64,000 nt of DNA from Pycnococcus provasolii (Eukaryota > Chlorophyta > Pseudoscourfieldiophyceae > Pseudoscourfieldiales): the NCBI GenBank assembly GCA_049487715.1, contig CP150552.1, positions 744,001-808,000 on the forward strand, in the 5' to 3' direction. The notes beneath the pieces were generated by a model, which saw only the letters and a program-made list of their open reading frames with translations, ran no database searches and was not told where the DNA came from. Positions 20,556-31,000 of the stretch are shown piece after piece (position 1 is the stretch's first letter; every line of letters starts with the position of its first letter). A program made the translations under genes and the position numbers.

Positions 20556-20884
20556 GAGGGTCCAAGAGCGAGTCTTCGAATCCAACCAATGGGGCGCGTT
20601 CAAACCTCTGAGCGAGGCTGCGAGGGGACCCCCCTGCCTACCTGCGGCCCTCCCCCCGACAGGTCTCGCCTAGCCTTTAGACTAAGCTCTCGCGTAACCT
20701 CTCTCGGCTCACTCTTCTCGGCTCTCGATTGAGAAGGTTCATTCAAGACTTCAAGAGAGGTTTCAATCAACGACGAACAGGACAGGACAGGATGAAGAAG
20801 AAGACGCGGACTATCGTAGTAGGAAGACCCGGGTAATAATTTGGCGGAAGGAGCGTGAACTTGCCTGTGAAAAGAAATTTTTTA

Positions 20885-20932
<48 letters not shown>

Positions 20933-20935
20933 ATA

Positions 20936-20986
<51 letters not shown>

Positions 20987-21793
20987 CTTTTTTTTTTTCT
21001 TTCTTTTTTTTTTTTTTTTTTTTTTTTTTTTAGCTCGTACCATGGATGGTAGGCAAGTTGCAACGCATGAAGCTTGCATGAAGAATGGTCTAATGACCAC
21101 CACGTTAGTCTATCAGCAGGTGACTGGTGATGGCCTTGGCCGCCTTGGGTGGCTGGGAAGAACGCAGGCTTGCAGGGTGAGGCTCGTGGGAAAACGTCGT
21201 TGTACTGGAAAACGTCGTGGTTACGTGGTACAACTTGCAACTTGCGAGGCGTTCACGTTGTCGCTTTGCAAGTTGTCGCTTTGCACGTTGTCCGTGGGTG
21301 GTAATAAAGTAATTTCGTACCAGGGTCTCCTCACTGCCTGCCTGACCGCGGCTCCTTGTCCTTGGTAGAACTTGATGATAGACTACTGTATTCACTGGTA
21401 TTCTCTCGTTCCTGCGCCTTGCAAGCCCGTCTTGCTTCCTTACTACAGTACACTCCTTACTTGAAAGTTTTGGAAAGGGTAAGTCTTACGAACAAGCTGT
21501 GTATCCCCATCCCCTTGACATCTTACTTCTACATGTCTCTTCTTTGAGAAGCCGACCTCTCAAGTCACGACGACGACGAGCACCGAAGCCACCGAGCACT
21601 GGCAGACTGGTGAAGGCTCTCATGAGGCTCTCCCTCCCGTCGTCTTGAAATCTCGTAGGGTAGGGAAAAAGAAGTTCACGAGAAGTTCACGCGCGATCAC
21701 TCCATTCCATTCCCACCACAGAACAGAACATTGTTGCCGGCCTGCACAACGAATCCATCTGCTTCACCTTGCGCTCACTCGTCGTTATTGGCC
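20556..21793. other. Intergenic region with long poly-T/poly-A tract
   Basis: No supportable gene. Contains the homopolymer tract 20878-21030 and short direct repeats at about 21255-21292 (GTTGTCGCTTTGCA twice) and at about 21190-21220 (GGAAAACGTCGT-like twice). It separates the start of the coiled-coil gene from the start of the plus-strand signal-anchor gene. Confidence 0.5.
20878..21030. repeat. Long T-tract with internal A-tract
   Basis: About 150 bases of nearly pure T interrupted by a run of about 20 A (20911-20930) and rare C. The T-A-T arrangement can fold back on itself. It could be a retroposed poly(A) junction, a promoter poly(dA:dT) element, or an assembly or polymerase-slippage artefact. 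Confidence 0.9.
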
Positions 21794-22968
21794 ATGGCAA
21801 CTCAACTTGAGGAGGCTCGTAAGCAGCTAGCAAGAAGATGGCCTTCTTTCGCCTTCTTTTCTGCCGGCAGAGCTTCCCGGCAACGTTCTTTATCTTTACG
21901 CCACGCAGGCCTATGCGGAGCCGGTCAACGACGCCTATTCAGCGTGGCTATTTTCGTCACGGTGATCGGCGCGACGATGCTCAGCAGTGCTGCCGCAATG
22001 CTGGACGCGCGCACACGGGGCACCGACATGCAAACGAAAGACGCGAGAGATCTCACGGACAGACCAAACGCGGGGGACGCACACTTCGAACTTCACACCG
22101 CACACATGGGGTTGCAGCCGAGAAGAGCGCTGCTTGACACGTCGGTAAGCCGCCCACCGTGAATATTTGCCTTGCATGAACTTTTTGTGCCAACCAGCTA
22201 ACGCCTACTCTCACCAAAACCTTGAACGCTCAGAACCTCGGACTGCGCAGCGTTCGCATGAAGATGCGCAAGGCGAAACCGCTGACAGACATTGCCTCCA
22301 AGTATGGCGCAGGCCCGATCAGGAGGCACGAGAGCCTGTTCAATAAGAAGTCCCCTCTGAAGGGTCTAAAGCACAAAGACGTCGTGCAGCACCACGACGG
22401 AACGCTAGGTTCGCCTCACCTCGTCGCGGACAGCCGATACCGCCTTACCAAGTCGCTGACTAATTCGCACGGCGAGAAGGTGGCGAAGAATATCGACCGC
22501 AACCTACACGACCCAGACAAGGGCGTGAAGCCGAAGGGACACGGCTACGTGCAGCACGTGCACAAGCTCGCGACAGGGTACAAACACAGCAAGGAGTGGC
22601 AGGATACGATGAGGCGAATCGGTAGTGGCAAACCTGAGCACATCGAGAAGCACGCAAAGTGGCTCGACAAGGTGAACAACGCGCAGACGAACAAGGAGTG
22701 GCATCGCAAGGTGATCAAGACTGGCGCCCACCCTCACGACCATCTCGCCGCGCACCACCGCGTGACGGGCATGGGTCCCAAGCCTAAGGTGCAGCCGAAG
22801 GGCCAGTCTCGCGCGACGATTGGCAAGTTCCGTCCGCACGACGCGAGCAGCGCCCCGTGGAAGAATCCGGTTCCTAAGAAGAGTCCTTGGCGCGCGTCTC
22901 CGAGTAGTCCGAGTAGCGCGGGATCCAGCAAGCAGTACGCGTTTGCGGAAGCGAGCGCGGGCAAGTAA
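21794..22968 (+). CDS. Signal-anchor basic His/Lys-rich protein, two exons, 361 aa
   Basis: Exon 1 is 21794-22144 (MATQLEEARKQLARRW), donor GTAAGC. The intron is only 89 bases, with a GCTAAC branch-like element, and ends ACGCTCAG. Exon 2 is 22234-22968, joined in phase 0 (LLDTS-NLGLRSVRMKMRKAK). Residues about 48-70 form one hydrophobic helix (FSVAIFVTVIGATMLSSAAA) after a basic cytosolic segment, which suggests a type II membrane or cleaved secreted protein. The lumenal part is very rich in Lys, His and Gly (KHKDVVQHHDG; GHGYVQHVHKLATGYKHS; HPHDHLAAHHRVTG) with no Cys pairs. I do not recognise the family. Metal or polyanion binding is suggested only by composition. Confidence 0.8.
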
Positions 22969-23047
22969 ACACGACGTTTTTCTACATAGTACATACCAAA
23001 TATGTTTGAGCCTACCTAGTGGCTATATACCAAGTATATATTCGGAG

Positions 23048-23158
23048 TTGCACGGCCAGCGGCGGGCCCGCGACGGGATCCGTCGACACGCCGAGACGCA
23101 CGGCCTCCACCTGCGCGTAGAACGCGTCCATGTCGAGGTGCACCACCACAGTGGCAGG
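23048..23158 (-). pseudogene. Relic of a Y-family DNA polymerase (Pol eta-like) N-terminus
   Basis: About 37 codons read TVVVHLDMDAFYAQVEAV, then RLGVSTDP and PPLAVQ. The DMDxFYAQVE motif carries the first catalytic Asp of Y-family translesion polymerases, and PLAVQ is the next conserved block. Homology stops abruptly at CAA 23048, where the family continues with a Gln-Trp/Tyr segment; the frame instead goes into IYTWYIATR and stops. No donor site lies at the break and no other exon of such a gene lies nearby, so this is an isolated fragment, not an active gene. Confidence 0.7.
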
Positions 23159-23375
23159 TTGCGTGACCAAGCTGGCATGATGGCATGAGGCACCACCAGT
23201 CCCTAACCGCGAGGACATTGACCTGTAGAGGAGCTATGACCGTAGCACACCTTGGGTGAGTGAATACAAACAAGCGCACGCAACAGGACCGCGGTAAATA
23301 ATCCCAAATTGGTACTGAAGTTACCAGCCCACAACTCGTCTTCGTGTTCACCTTCACAGCACGAGACCGAACTTG

Positions 23376-23877
23376 TTAGTTCCCCTTCTTCCCCTTGGGC
23401 TTCTTCATGGACGCCATGGCGAAGGCGCCGCTGAACACAACCTGCAGCGCGATGTTCATCATGTGCATGGCTGGGTGGAAGGCGCTGTAGTACTTGAGCG
23501 AAGGAAGGAGACACATGCCCCACTGCAAGGCGCACAAGCCGTGAAACTTCGACTTGTTTTCTTCCGTGATGAGCGTGGTGCAGTAGCATCGCGCGAGGAT
23601 CATGATCCCGCAGTACGCGCACATGATCTCCGCTGATTGGTTTGCGCCCTTGACAAGTTGCATGTCCAGGAACATCTTGGGCGCCACTGTATGTTCATGT
23701 CGTTGATGCGTGTGATTTCAAGAGGTGAGCTTTGCCAATCAAACCAATAATCGTGTTCTTCTCAAACAAAACAATTCCCCCCCTAGACTAAATTAAACGT
23801 AACGTACACATGAGCTGCAAGGCGTACGCGCCTCCCGCGAACGTGTCCGCGAGTTCGAGAGGAGTCAGACCCATCAT
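23376..23877 (-). CDS. Small conserved-looking membrane protein, two exons, 126 aa
   Basis: Exon 1 is 23877-23808 (ATG ATG GGT; MMGLTPLELADTFAGGAYALQLM), donor GTACGT after one extra base. The intron is 121 bases, ending CATACAG. Exon 2 is 23686-23376, joined in phase 1 to give LMLAPKMFLDMQLVKGANQS. Without exon 1 the second exon has only internal ATGs, which supports the join. Three hydrophobic segments follow: near residues 14-28, 44-60 (EIMCAYCGIMILARCYC) and 85-117 (MHMMNIALQVVFSGAF). The C-terminus is KKPKGKKGN, a Lys-rich tail that could act in ER retention or simply as a cytosolic tail. Family not recognised. Confidence 0.8.
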
Positions 23878-25025
23878 GCTTACAAGCAAGAAGATGAAAA
23901 CACGGTTGCGAAGAAGGTGATGTAAGGGTACTTACGTGTACGTGTGGGAATGAATGAAGGGTCCCGAGAAAGAAAAGGGAAGTGCGCTTTGCTTTGCTTT
24001 GCTGGAAAGAAAAGCGCGTGTAGGAAGGGCGCGTGTCTTCTCTCGTGACGGGAGATATTTCTGCAAGAACAGAAAGAAAGTGGCTGATATCAAGGAAAGT
24101 GGCTGATATACTTATATTTCGACTTATTTCGCCGCTCTTGCCCTAACCTTATACGAGCTGATATTGGGAGACGAGCTGGCATTATTTTAATTGCCTTTAC
24201 CACGTATGTATTGGGGAAGCAAGCTACCTAAAGGCCTTTACCACAACTGGGTGCCTGGGTGGTACTTCCTACTGACAGTATGTAGATTGCCTTATGTAAA
24301 GACTTCCTACTTGTCATCACACGTTGGGCCCGTTGTTCCTGGTAGTGGGAGTGATGGGCATCGGGCCGGGTTGCCTTGTTCTGCACACGTTCCCGTTGTT
24401 CCTAAGGTAGGGTGGTCAAGTTTAAGGTTAAGGTAAGGCGAGACACAGCCGCACGCAAGGGGCAAGGGCGAGACACAGAGATGTGAACTTCGTTGCCTCT
24501 GAGGTCTGAGGTCTGGGAGGTCTGTCTGTCTGGTGGAGCGTGTGTGCAGTGTGCGTCCGGCTGTTTCTTGCATTTGCATGTCCCACCACTCACCCCTCCC
24601 AGCCTCCCTCCCCCAGGTTAATTAATAACTCGCACGCAACCACTTGCAACGCTTAACTTGCAGTCAAATCTTCCCTTGTCATTTATTCCTGGCCGGCCTT
24701 AAGGTGACCTTCCTCTTCCTGGCCGGCCTTAAGCTTAACCTGGTGCGGTGTGTGCATGGCCTCAGGCTCATTAACGTCAACGTCCGGGTCATCTTTAAGT
24801 CGTCTTAAGGGAAGTCTTAAGAAAAAGTCTTCCGGGTCGTCCTCTTATCCTTTGAGTTCAGCAGTTCCGCCCTCGTCAGCAGCAGTTTCCGTTTCCGCGT
24901 CACTTCTCTTAGGCGTGTTCTCGTCCACGGCGCTCGACCCACTTTTTTTAGAAGAAAATAAGGTTAGTTCAGTTTCACGCACTTCAGCGGTACCTGCGCC
25001 TTCTTCAGCTCGTAAGCCGACTCAT
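23878..25025. other. Intergenic region upstream of giant repeat gene
   Basis: No certain gene. Contains a 16-bp direct repeat CCTGGCCGGCCTTAAG at about 24688-24703 and 24718-24733, and CTTAAG at 24698, 24728, 24804 and 24816. The last two sit inside the first codons of the longest possible reading of the giant gene. Since CTTAAG is mostly non-coding here, they favour a start at 25026. The part from 24756 to 25025 is open in the giant gene's frame and may be leader or N-terminus. Confidence 0.45.
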
Positions 25026-28000
25026 ATGATGTCGCACGCACATGGACACGGGTCGCGCGCGGGAGAGGACGAGACGAGAAGAAGGCTGCTGTTCGCAGAT
25101 GACGTGCAAAACTTGGCGAAGGAAAACGAACCGGCGGACGGAGGAGAAGAATCGCAACGACGGGGAGAAAAAGAAAAGACAGGCAGTGGAAGAAGACGGT
25201 CGCCGAGGCGACACAGAAGGTCCGCATCGCCAACCAACCGGGCTGACAACGAACCGCGCTCAGACACAAAGTCGTCGGGAAGACGTCGACGCGAACGACC
25301 GAAAAACGACGAGGAAGAGACGCCAGCGCACAACACGCCGAGACTTCAGATAAATACGCCGAAGACTACAACTACAACCAAGCGCGACACAGACGTGAGA
25401 CAAGACGCACACGACAACGACGAACAGGACGAGGTGGAGGCGATGCTGCGCGCGCTGGAGGCTGAGGAGAAGCAAAAGCGGGCGAAGGATCAAGAAAAGG
25501 CGAACGGCAATACCGCAGAACGCAAGAAAAGACTCGTCGCCTTTGCCGCAAAGGACGACGTACAAAACATTGAAAGAAGGACCGACGAGCCGACACAAGG
25601 AAGCATGCCAGCCGAAACGAAAGAAGAGGAGGCGCACCTTCCGCCGCGTATGCGTACGCTGCAAGCGACGGGAGCGACGCCGGATGCGACACAGACGCAG
25701 ACCGCAGCATTGAAGTCGATGCACATGTCCATCGACAGAGATACCGCTCTAGCACGAGCTAGGCAATTGCTGTCACACGGGCCTGATTCTGTCGACGGTA
25801 CGCAGCAAGGTGCCACCTCGGAACTAGCCCAAGAAGGTGAAGTGCCGAAGAGACCACTGCAAGAACAACCTGCCATAGCTAAATCGTCGGATGAGACTCC
25901 AATATTGCATCGCGCTCGACGACTTCTCTCCGGCGCCGCAAAAGCTAGCGCGGCATTCGGACGCAGTGCCTACAAGACCGCGAACGACGACGCCTCCCAT
26001 ACCTCCGAGACGACCAAAACTATGCCCGGCGATGAGGCCCAGAAGCAGAAGACGCCGATCGCAAGTTTTCAGACTGAGGTGGACAGTACAACGAAGGAGA
26101 AGAAGAAGCGTGCAGACCTTCCAAAGTCTCCTCGTCCATCCGTCGACACAGTACAAGATGAACTCGCCAAAATCGAAGAGACTGTCATTGCTGCTGCAGT
26201 AGAAATCAAGCTTAAGGAAGCAGATTTGATGGTTCTTCAGAAAGAGGCGGAGCAAGCGCAAAACCGTGGCGACACCGAGGTCGCAACGAAGATCACGACA
26301 AAGGTTTCAGACGAACGCAAATCTCTGCAGAGCCAGCGTGAGCAGCTTGTTCGTGATCTGGCAATGGCAAAACGAAAGGCGGAATCGCGTGCAACTGTTG
26401 TGGTTGCAATGACAGCAGATCAGTCGTTCTTTAGCGAATCACAAGCTCTGCCTCATAACACTGAGAAAAAGAAGTACTCGTCACCGTCACCATTCGCGAA
26501 GAAGAAACTTAACAAATTTCAGAGAGAAGCCAAAGAGCTCTTAGATTTTGCTGGGTTTTCGTCCGTCGAAAACCCATCTGTTTCCGCGCCGATTTCGCAA
26601 GGGCGTGATCAACTCAAAACGCCTACCGATAAGGCAAAACCAAGCAAATCATCCTCCAAAGAGCAGCTTCATGCAAAAGTTCAAGACACCCAGGCGGAGC
26701 TCGCCGCCGTAGACGTGCACGCCGCGACGGTATCTGCGGAGCTGCAGGCGGAGGAAGCGCACGTCGCGGAGCTCGAGGCGGATGCGGAGGAGGCACGCCG
26801 GCGAGGCAATACGGCGGCTGCCGCGGAGCTGCAGGTGAAAGCGTCGGAGGCGCGCAAGACGCTCGTGCGTCATCGCGCGGAGGCGCTTCGCGATCTCGCG
26901 GAGGCGCGTCGATCAGCGGAGGCGCACGCGACATCGGCGACGGCGGACGAGATCAAGGTGCACGAGATGGAGGTGTCGGGCGCGAAGTCGGACGCTGTGC
27001 ACGTGGAGGTGGAGAAGGCCCAGGCGGAGCTCGCCGCCGTAGACGCGCACGCCGCGACGGTATCTGCGGAGCTGCAGGCGGAGGAAGCGCACGTCGCGGA
27101 GCTCGAGGCGGATGCGGAGGAGGCACGCCGGCGAGGCAATACGGCGGCCGCCGCGGAGCTGCAGGTGAAAGCGTCGGAGGCGCGCAAGACGCTCGTGCGT
27201 CATCGCGCGGAGGCGCTTCGCGATCTCGCGGAGGCGCGTCGATCAGCGGAGGCGCACGCGACATCGGCGACGGCGGACGAGATCAAGGTGCACGAGATGG
27301 AGGTGTCGGGCGCGAAGTCGGACGCTGTGCACGTGGAGGTGGAGAAGGCCCAGGCGGAGCTCGCCGCCGTAGACGCGCACGCCGCGACGGTATCTGCGGA
27401 GCTGCAGGCGGAGGAAGCGCACGTCGCGGAGCTCGAGGCGGATGCGGAGGAGGCACGCCGGCGAGGCAATACGGCGGCTGCCGCGGAGCTGCAGGTGAAA
27501 GCGTCGGAGGCGCGCAAGACGCTCGTGCGTCATCGCGCGGAGGCGCTTCGCGATCTCGCGGAGGCGCGTCGATCAGCGGAGGCGCACGCGACATCGGCGA
27601 CGGCGGACGAGATCAAGGTGCACGAGATGGAGGTGTCGGGCGCGAAGTCGGACGCTGTGCATGTGGAGGTGGAGAAGGCCCAGGCGGAGCTCGCCGCCGT
27701 AGACGCGCACGCCGCGACGGTATCTGCGGAGCTGCAGGCGGAGGAAGCGCACGTCGCGGAGCTCGAGGCGGATGCGGAGGAGGCACGCCGGCGAGGCAAT
27801 ACGGCGGCTGCCGCGGAGCTGCAGGTGAAAGCGTCGGAGGCGCGCAAGACGCTCGTGCGTCATCGCGCGGAGGCGCTTCGCGATCTCGCGGAGGCGCGTC
27901 GATCAGCGGAGGCGCACGCGACATCGGCGACGGCGGACGAGATCAAGGTGCACGAGATGGAGGTGTCGGGCGCGAAGTCGGACGCTGTGCATGTGGAGGT

Positions 28001-31000
28001 GGAGAAGGCCCAGGCGGAGCTCGCCGCCGTAGACGCGCACGCCGCGACGGTATCTGCGGAGCTGCAGGCGGAGGAAGCGCACGTCGCGGAGCTCGAGGCG
28101 GATGCGGAGGAGGCACGCCGGCGAGGCAATACGGCGGCTGCCGCGGAGCTGCAGGTGAAAGCGTCGGAGGCGCGCAAGACGCTCGTGCGTCATCGCGCGG
28201 AGGCGCTTCGCGATCTCGCGGAGGCGCGTCGATCAGCGGAGGCGCACGCGACATCGGCGACGGCGGACGAGATCAAGGTGCACGAGATGGAGGTGTCGGG
28301 CGCGAAGTCGGACGCTGTGCATGTGGAGGTGGAGAAGGCCCAGGCGGAGCTCGCCGCCGTAGACGCGCACGCCGCGACGGTATCTGCGGAGCTGCAGGCG
28401 GAGGAAGCGCACGTCGCGGAGCTCGAGGCGGATGCGGAGGAGGCACGCCGGCGAGGCAATACGGCGGCCGCCGCGGAGCTGCAGGTGAAAGCGTCGGAGG
28501 CGCGCAAGACGCTCGTGCGTCATCGCGCGGAGGCGCTTCGCGATCTCGCGGAGGCGCGTCGATCAGCGGAGGCGCACGCGACATCGGCGACGGCGGACGA
28601 GATCAAGGTGCACGAGATGGAGGTGTCGGGCGCGAAGTCGGACGCTGTGCATGTGGAGGTGGAGAAGGCCCAGGCGGAGCTCGCCGCCGTAGACGTGCAC
28701 GCCGCGACGGTATCTGCGGAGCTGCAGGCGGAGGAAGCGCACGTCGCGGAGCTCGAGGCGGATGCGGAGGAGGCACGCCGGCGAGGCAATACGGCGGCCG
28801 CCGCGGAGCTGCAGGTGAAAGCGTCGGAGGCGCGCAAGACGCTCGTGCGTCATCGCGCGGAGGCGCTTCGCGATCTCGCGGAGGCGCGTCGATCAGCGGA
28901 GGCGCACGCGACATCAGCGACGGCGGACGAGATCAAGGTGCACGAGATGGAGGTGTCGGGCGCGAAGTCGGACGCTGTGCATGTGGAGGTGGAGAAGGCC
29001 CAGGCGGAGCTCGCCGCCGTAGACGCGCACGCCGCGACGGTATCTGCGGAGCTGCAGGCGGAGGAAGCGCACGTCGCGGAGCTCGAGGCGGATGCGGAGG
29101 AGGCACGCCGGCGAGGCAATACGGCGGCTGCCGCGGAGCTGCAGGTGAAAGCGTCGGAGGCGCGCAAGACGCTCGTGCGTCATCGCGCGGAGGCGCTTCG
29201 CGATCTCGCGGAGGCGCGTCGATCAGCGGAGGCGCACGCGACATCGGCGACGGCGGACGAGATCAAGGTGCACGAGATGGAGGTGTCGGGCGCGAAGTCG
29301 GACGCTGTGCATGTGGAGGTGGAGAAGGCCCAGGCGGAGCTCGCCGCCGTAGACGCGCACGCCGCGACGGTATCTGCGGAGCTGCAGGCGGAGGAAGCGC
29401 ACGTCGCGGAGCTCGAGGCGGATGCGGAGGAGGCACGCCGGCGAGGCAATACGGCGGCTGCCGCGGAGCTGCAGGTGAAAGCGTCGGAGGCGCGCAAGAC
29501 GCTCGTGCGTCATCGCGCGGAGGCGCTTCGCGATCTCGCGGAGGCGCGTCGATCAGCGGAGGCGCACGCGACATCAGCGACGGCGGACGAGATCAAGGTG
29601 CACGAGATGGAGGTGTCGGGCGCGAAGTCGGACGCTGTGCATGTGGAGGTGGAGAAGGCCCAGGCGGAGCTCGCCGCCGTAGACGCGCACGCCGCGACGG
29701 TATCTGCGGAGCTGCAGGCGGAGGAAGCGCACGTCGCGGAGCTCGAGGCGGATGCGGAGGAGGCACGCCGGCGAGGCAATACGGCGGCCGCCGCGGAGCT
29801 GCAGGTGAAAGCGTCGGAGGCGCGCAAGACGCTCGTGCGTCATCGCGCGGAGGCGCTTCGCGATCTCGCGGAGGCGCGTCGATCAGCGGAGGCGCACGTG
29901 ACATCAGCGACGGCGGACGAGATCAAGGTGCACGAGATGGAGGTGTCGGGCGCGAAGTCGGACGCTGTGCATGTGGAGGTGGAGAAGGCCCAGGCGGAGC
30001 TCGCCGCCGTAGACGCGCACGCCGCGACGGTATCTGCGGAGCTGCAGGCGGAGGAAGCGCACGTCGCGGAGCTCGAGGCGGATGCGGAGGAGGCACGCCG
30101 GCGAGGCAATACGGCGGCTGCCGCGGAGCTGCAGGTGAAAGCGTCGGAGGCGCGCAAGACGCTCGTGCGTCATCGCGCGGAGGCGCTTCGCGATCTCGCG
30201 GAGGCGCGTCGATCAGCGGAGGCGCACGCGACATCAGCGACGGCGGACGAGATCAAGGCTAATGAGGCGGATTCCCTTTTTCGTCAGGGTGCGACTTTTG
30301 CTTTGAAGGATGATACTGAGAAGCATTCGAATGCGTTCCGTGAAGTGACGAATCTTCATGCGCAGAATGACGAATCTGAGCTTTTGTACAAGGAGTACGG
30401 CGTTGATATTGCTTCGCTGTCTCCAGATAAGAAGTCTCTCTTCATAGAGAAGGAGCGAGAACTGAATGAAGCTCAGTCGTTACTGGCAAGTGCTGAAGAT
30501 GATTTGAGGTTTGAGCGTACAGCGTTAGATGAGGAGGCTATAGAAGTAGCAACGCTTGAACATGAAGCTGAAGCAGCTCGACTGAGAGGTGACGTGACGC
30601 GTGCAAGGAACATGATGAAGATTGCTGAAGAGGCGAAAGCTACACTTGCTCAGCATAGAGCTGAATGTGAAGAGGAAATGGTCAACGCATACAGAGAAGC
30701 AGAAGCGCGCTTAGAAGCAGCCAGCGTGGAAATGACCAAGGTTCGCGAAGAAATCGTTAGATCGGCAAGAGCTGTACCGGAATCAAAACATTATCGAGAG
30801 GTTGTCGCATTAGAAATGGATGCAGAGCGAACGAGGACACGTGGCAGCTCAGTTGTGGCGAGCCAGGTTGCTCAGCATGCGGCTGAGGCTCGCTCAAGAA
30901 TAACGTCCACCCCATCAAAAGACGATGAGCCCTTCATTTCGTCTCGAGGTGGATTAGGCCGTGCAGCTAAAATGTTTGATGCGTCATCGCAAGGGCCGTC

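Noticed and set aside
20855-21240. Poly-Phe and poly-Lys open frames
   Set aside because: Homopolymer artefacts of the T tract; no coding character.
26623-30234. Many antisense open frames of about 90-105 codons repeated every 330 bases
   Set aside because: They are shadows of the coding repeat on the other strand; their composition (Arg/Pro/Ala or Ser/Ala) reflects the reversed GC-rich codons.
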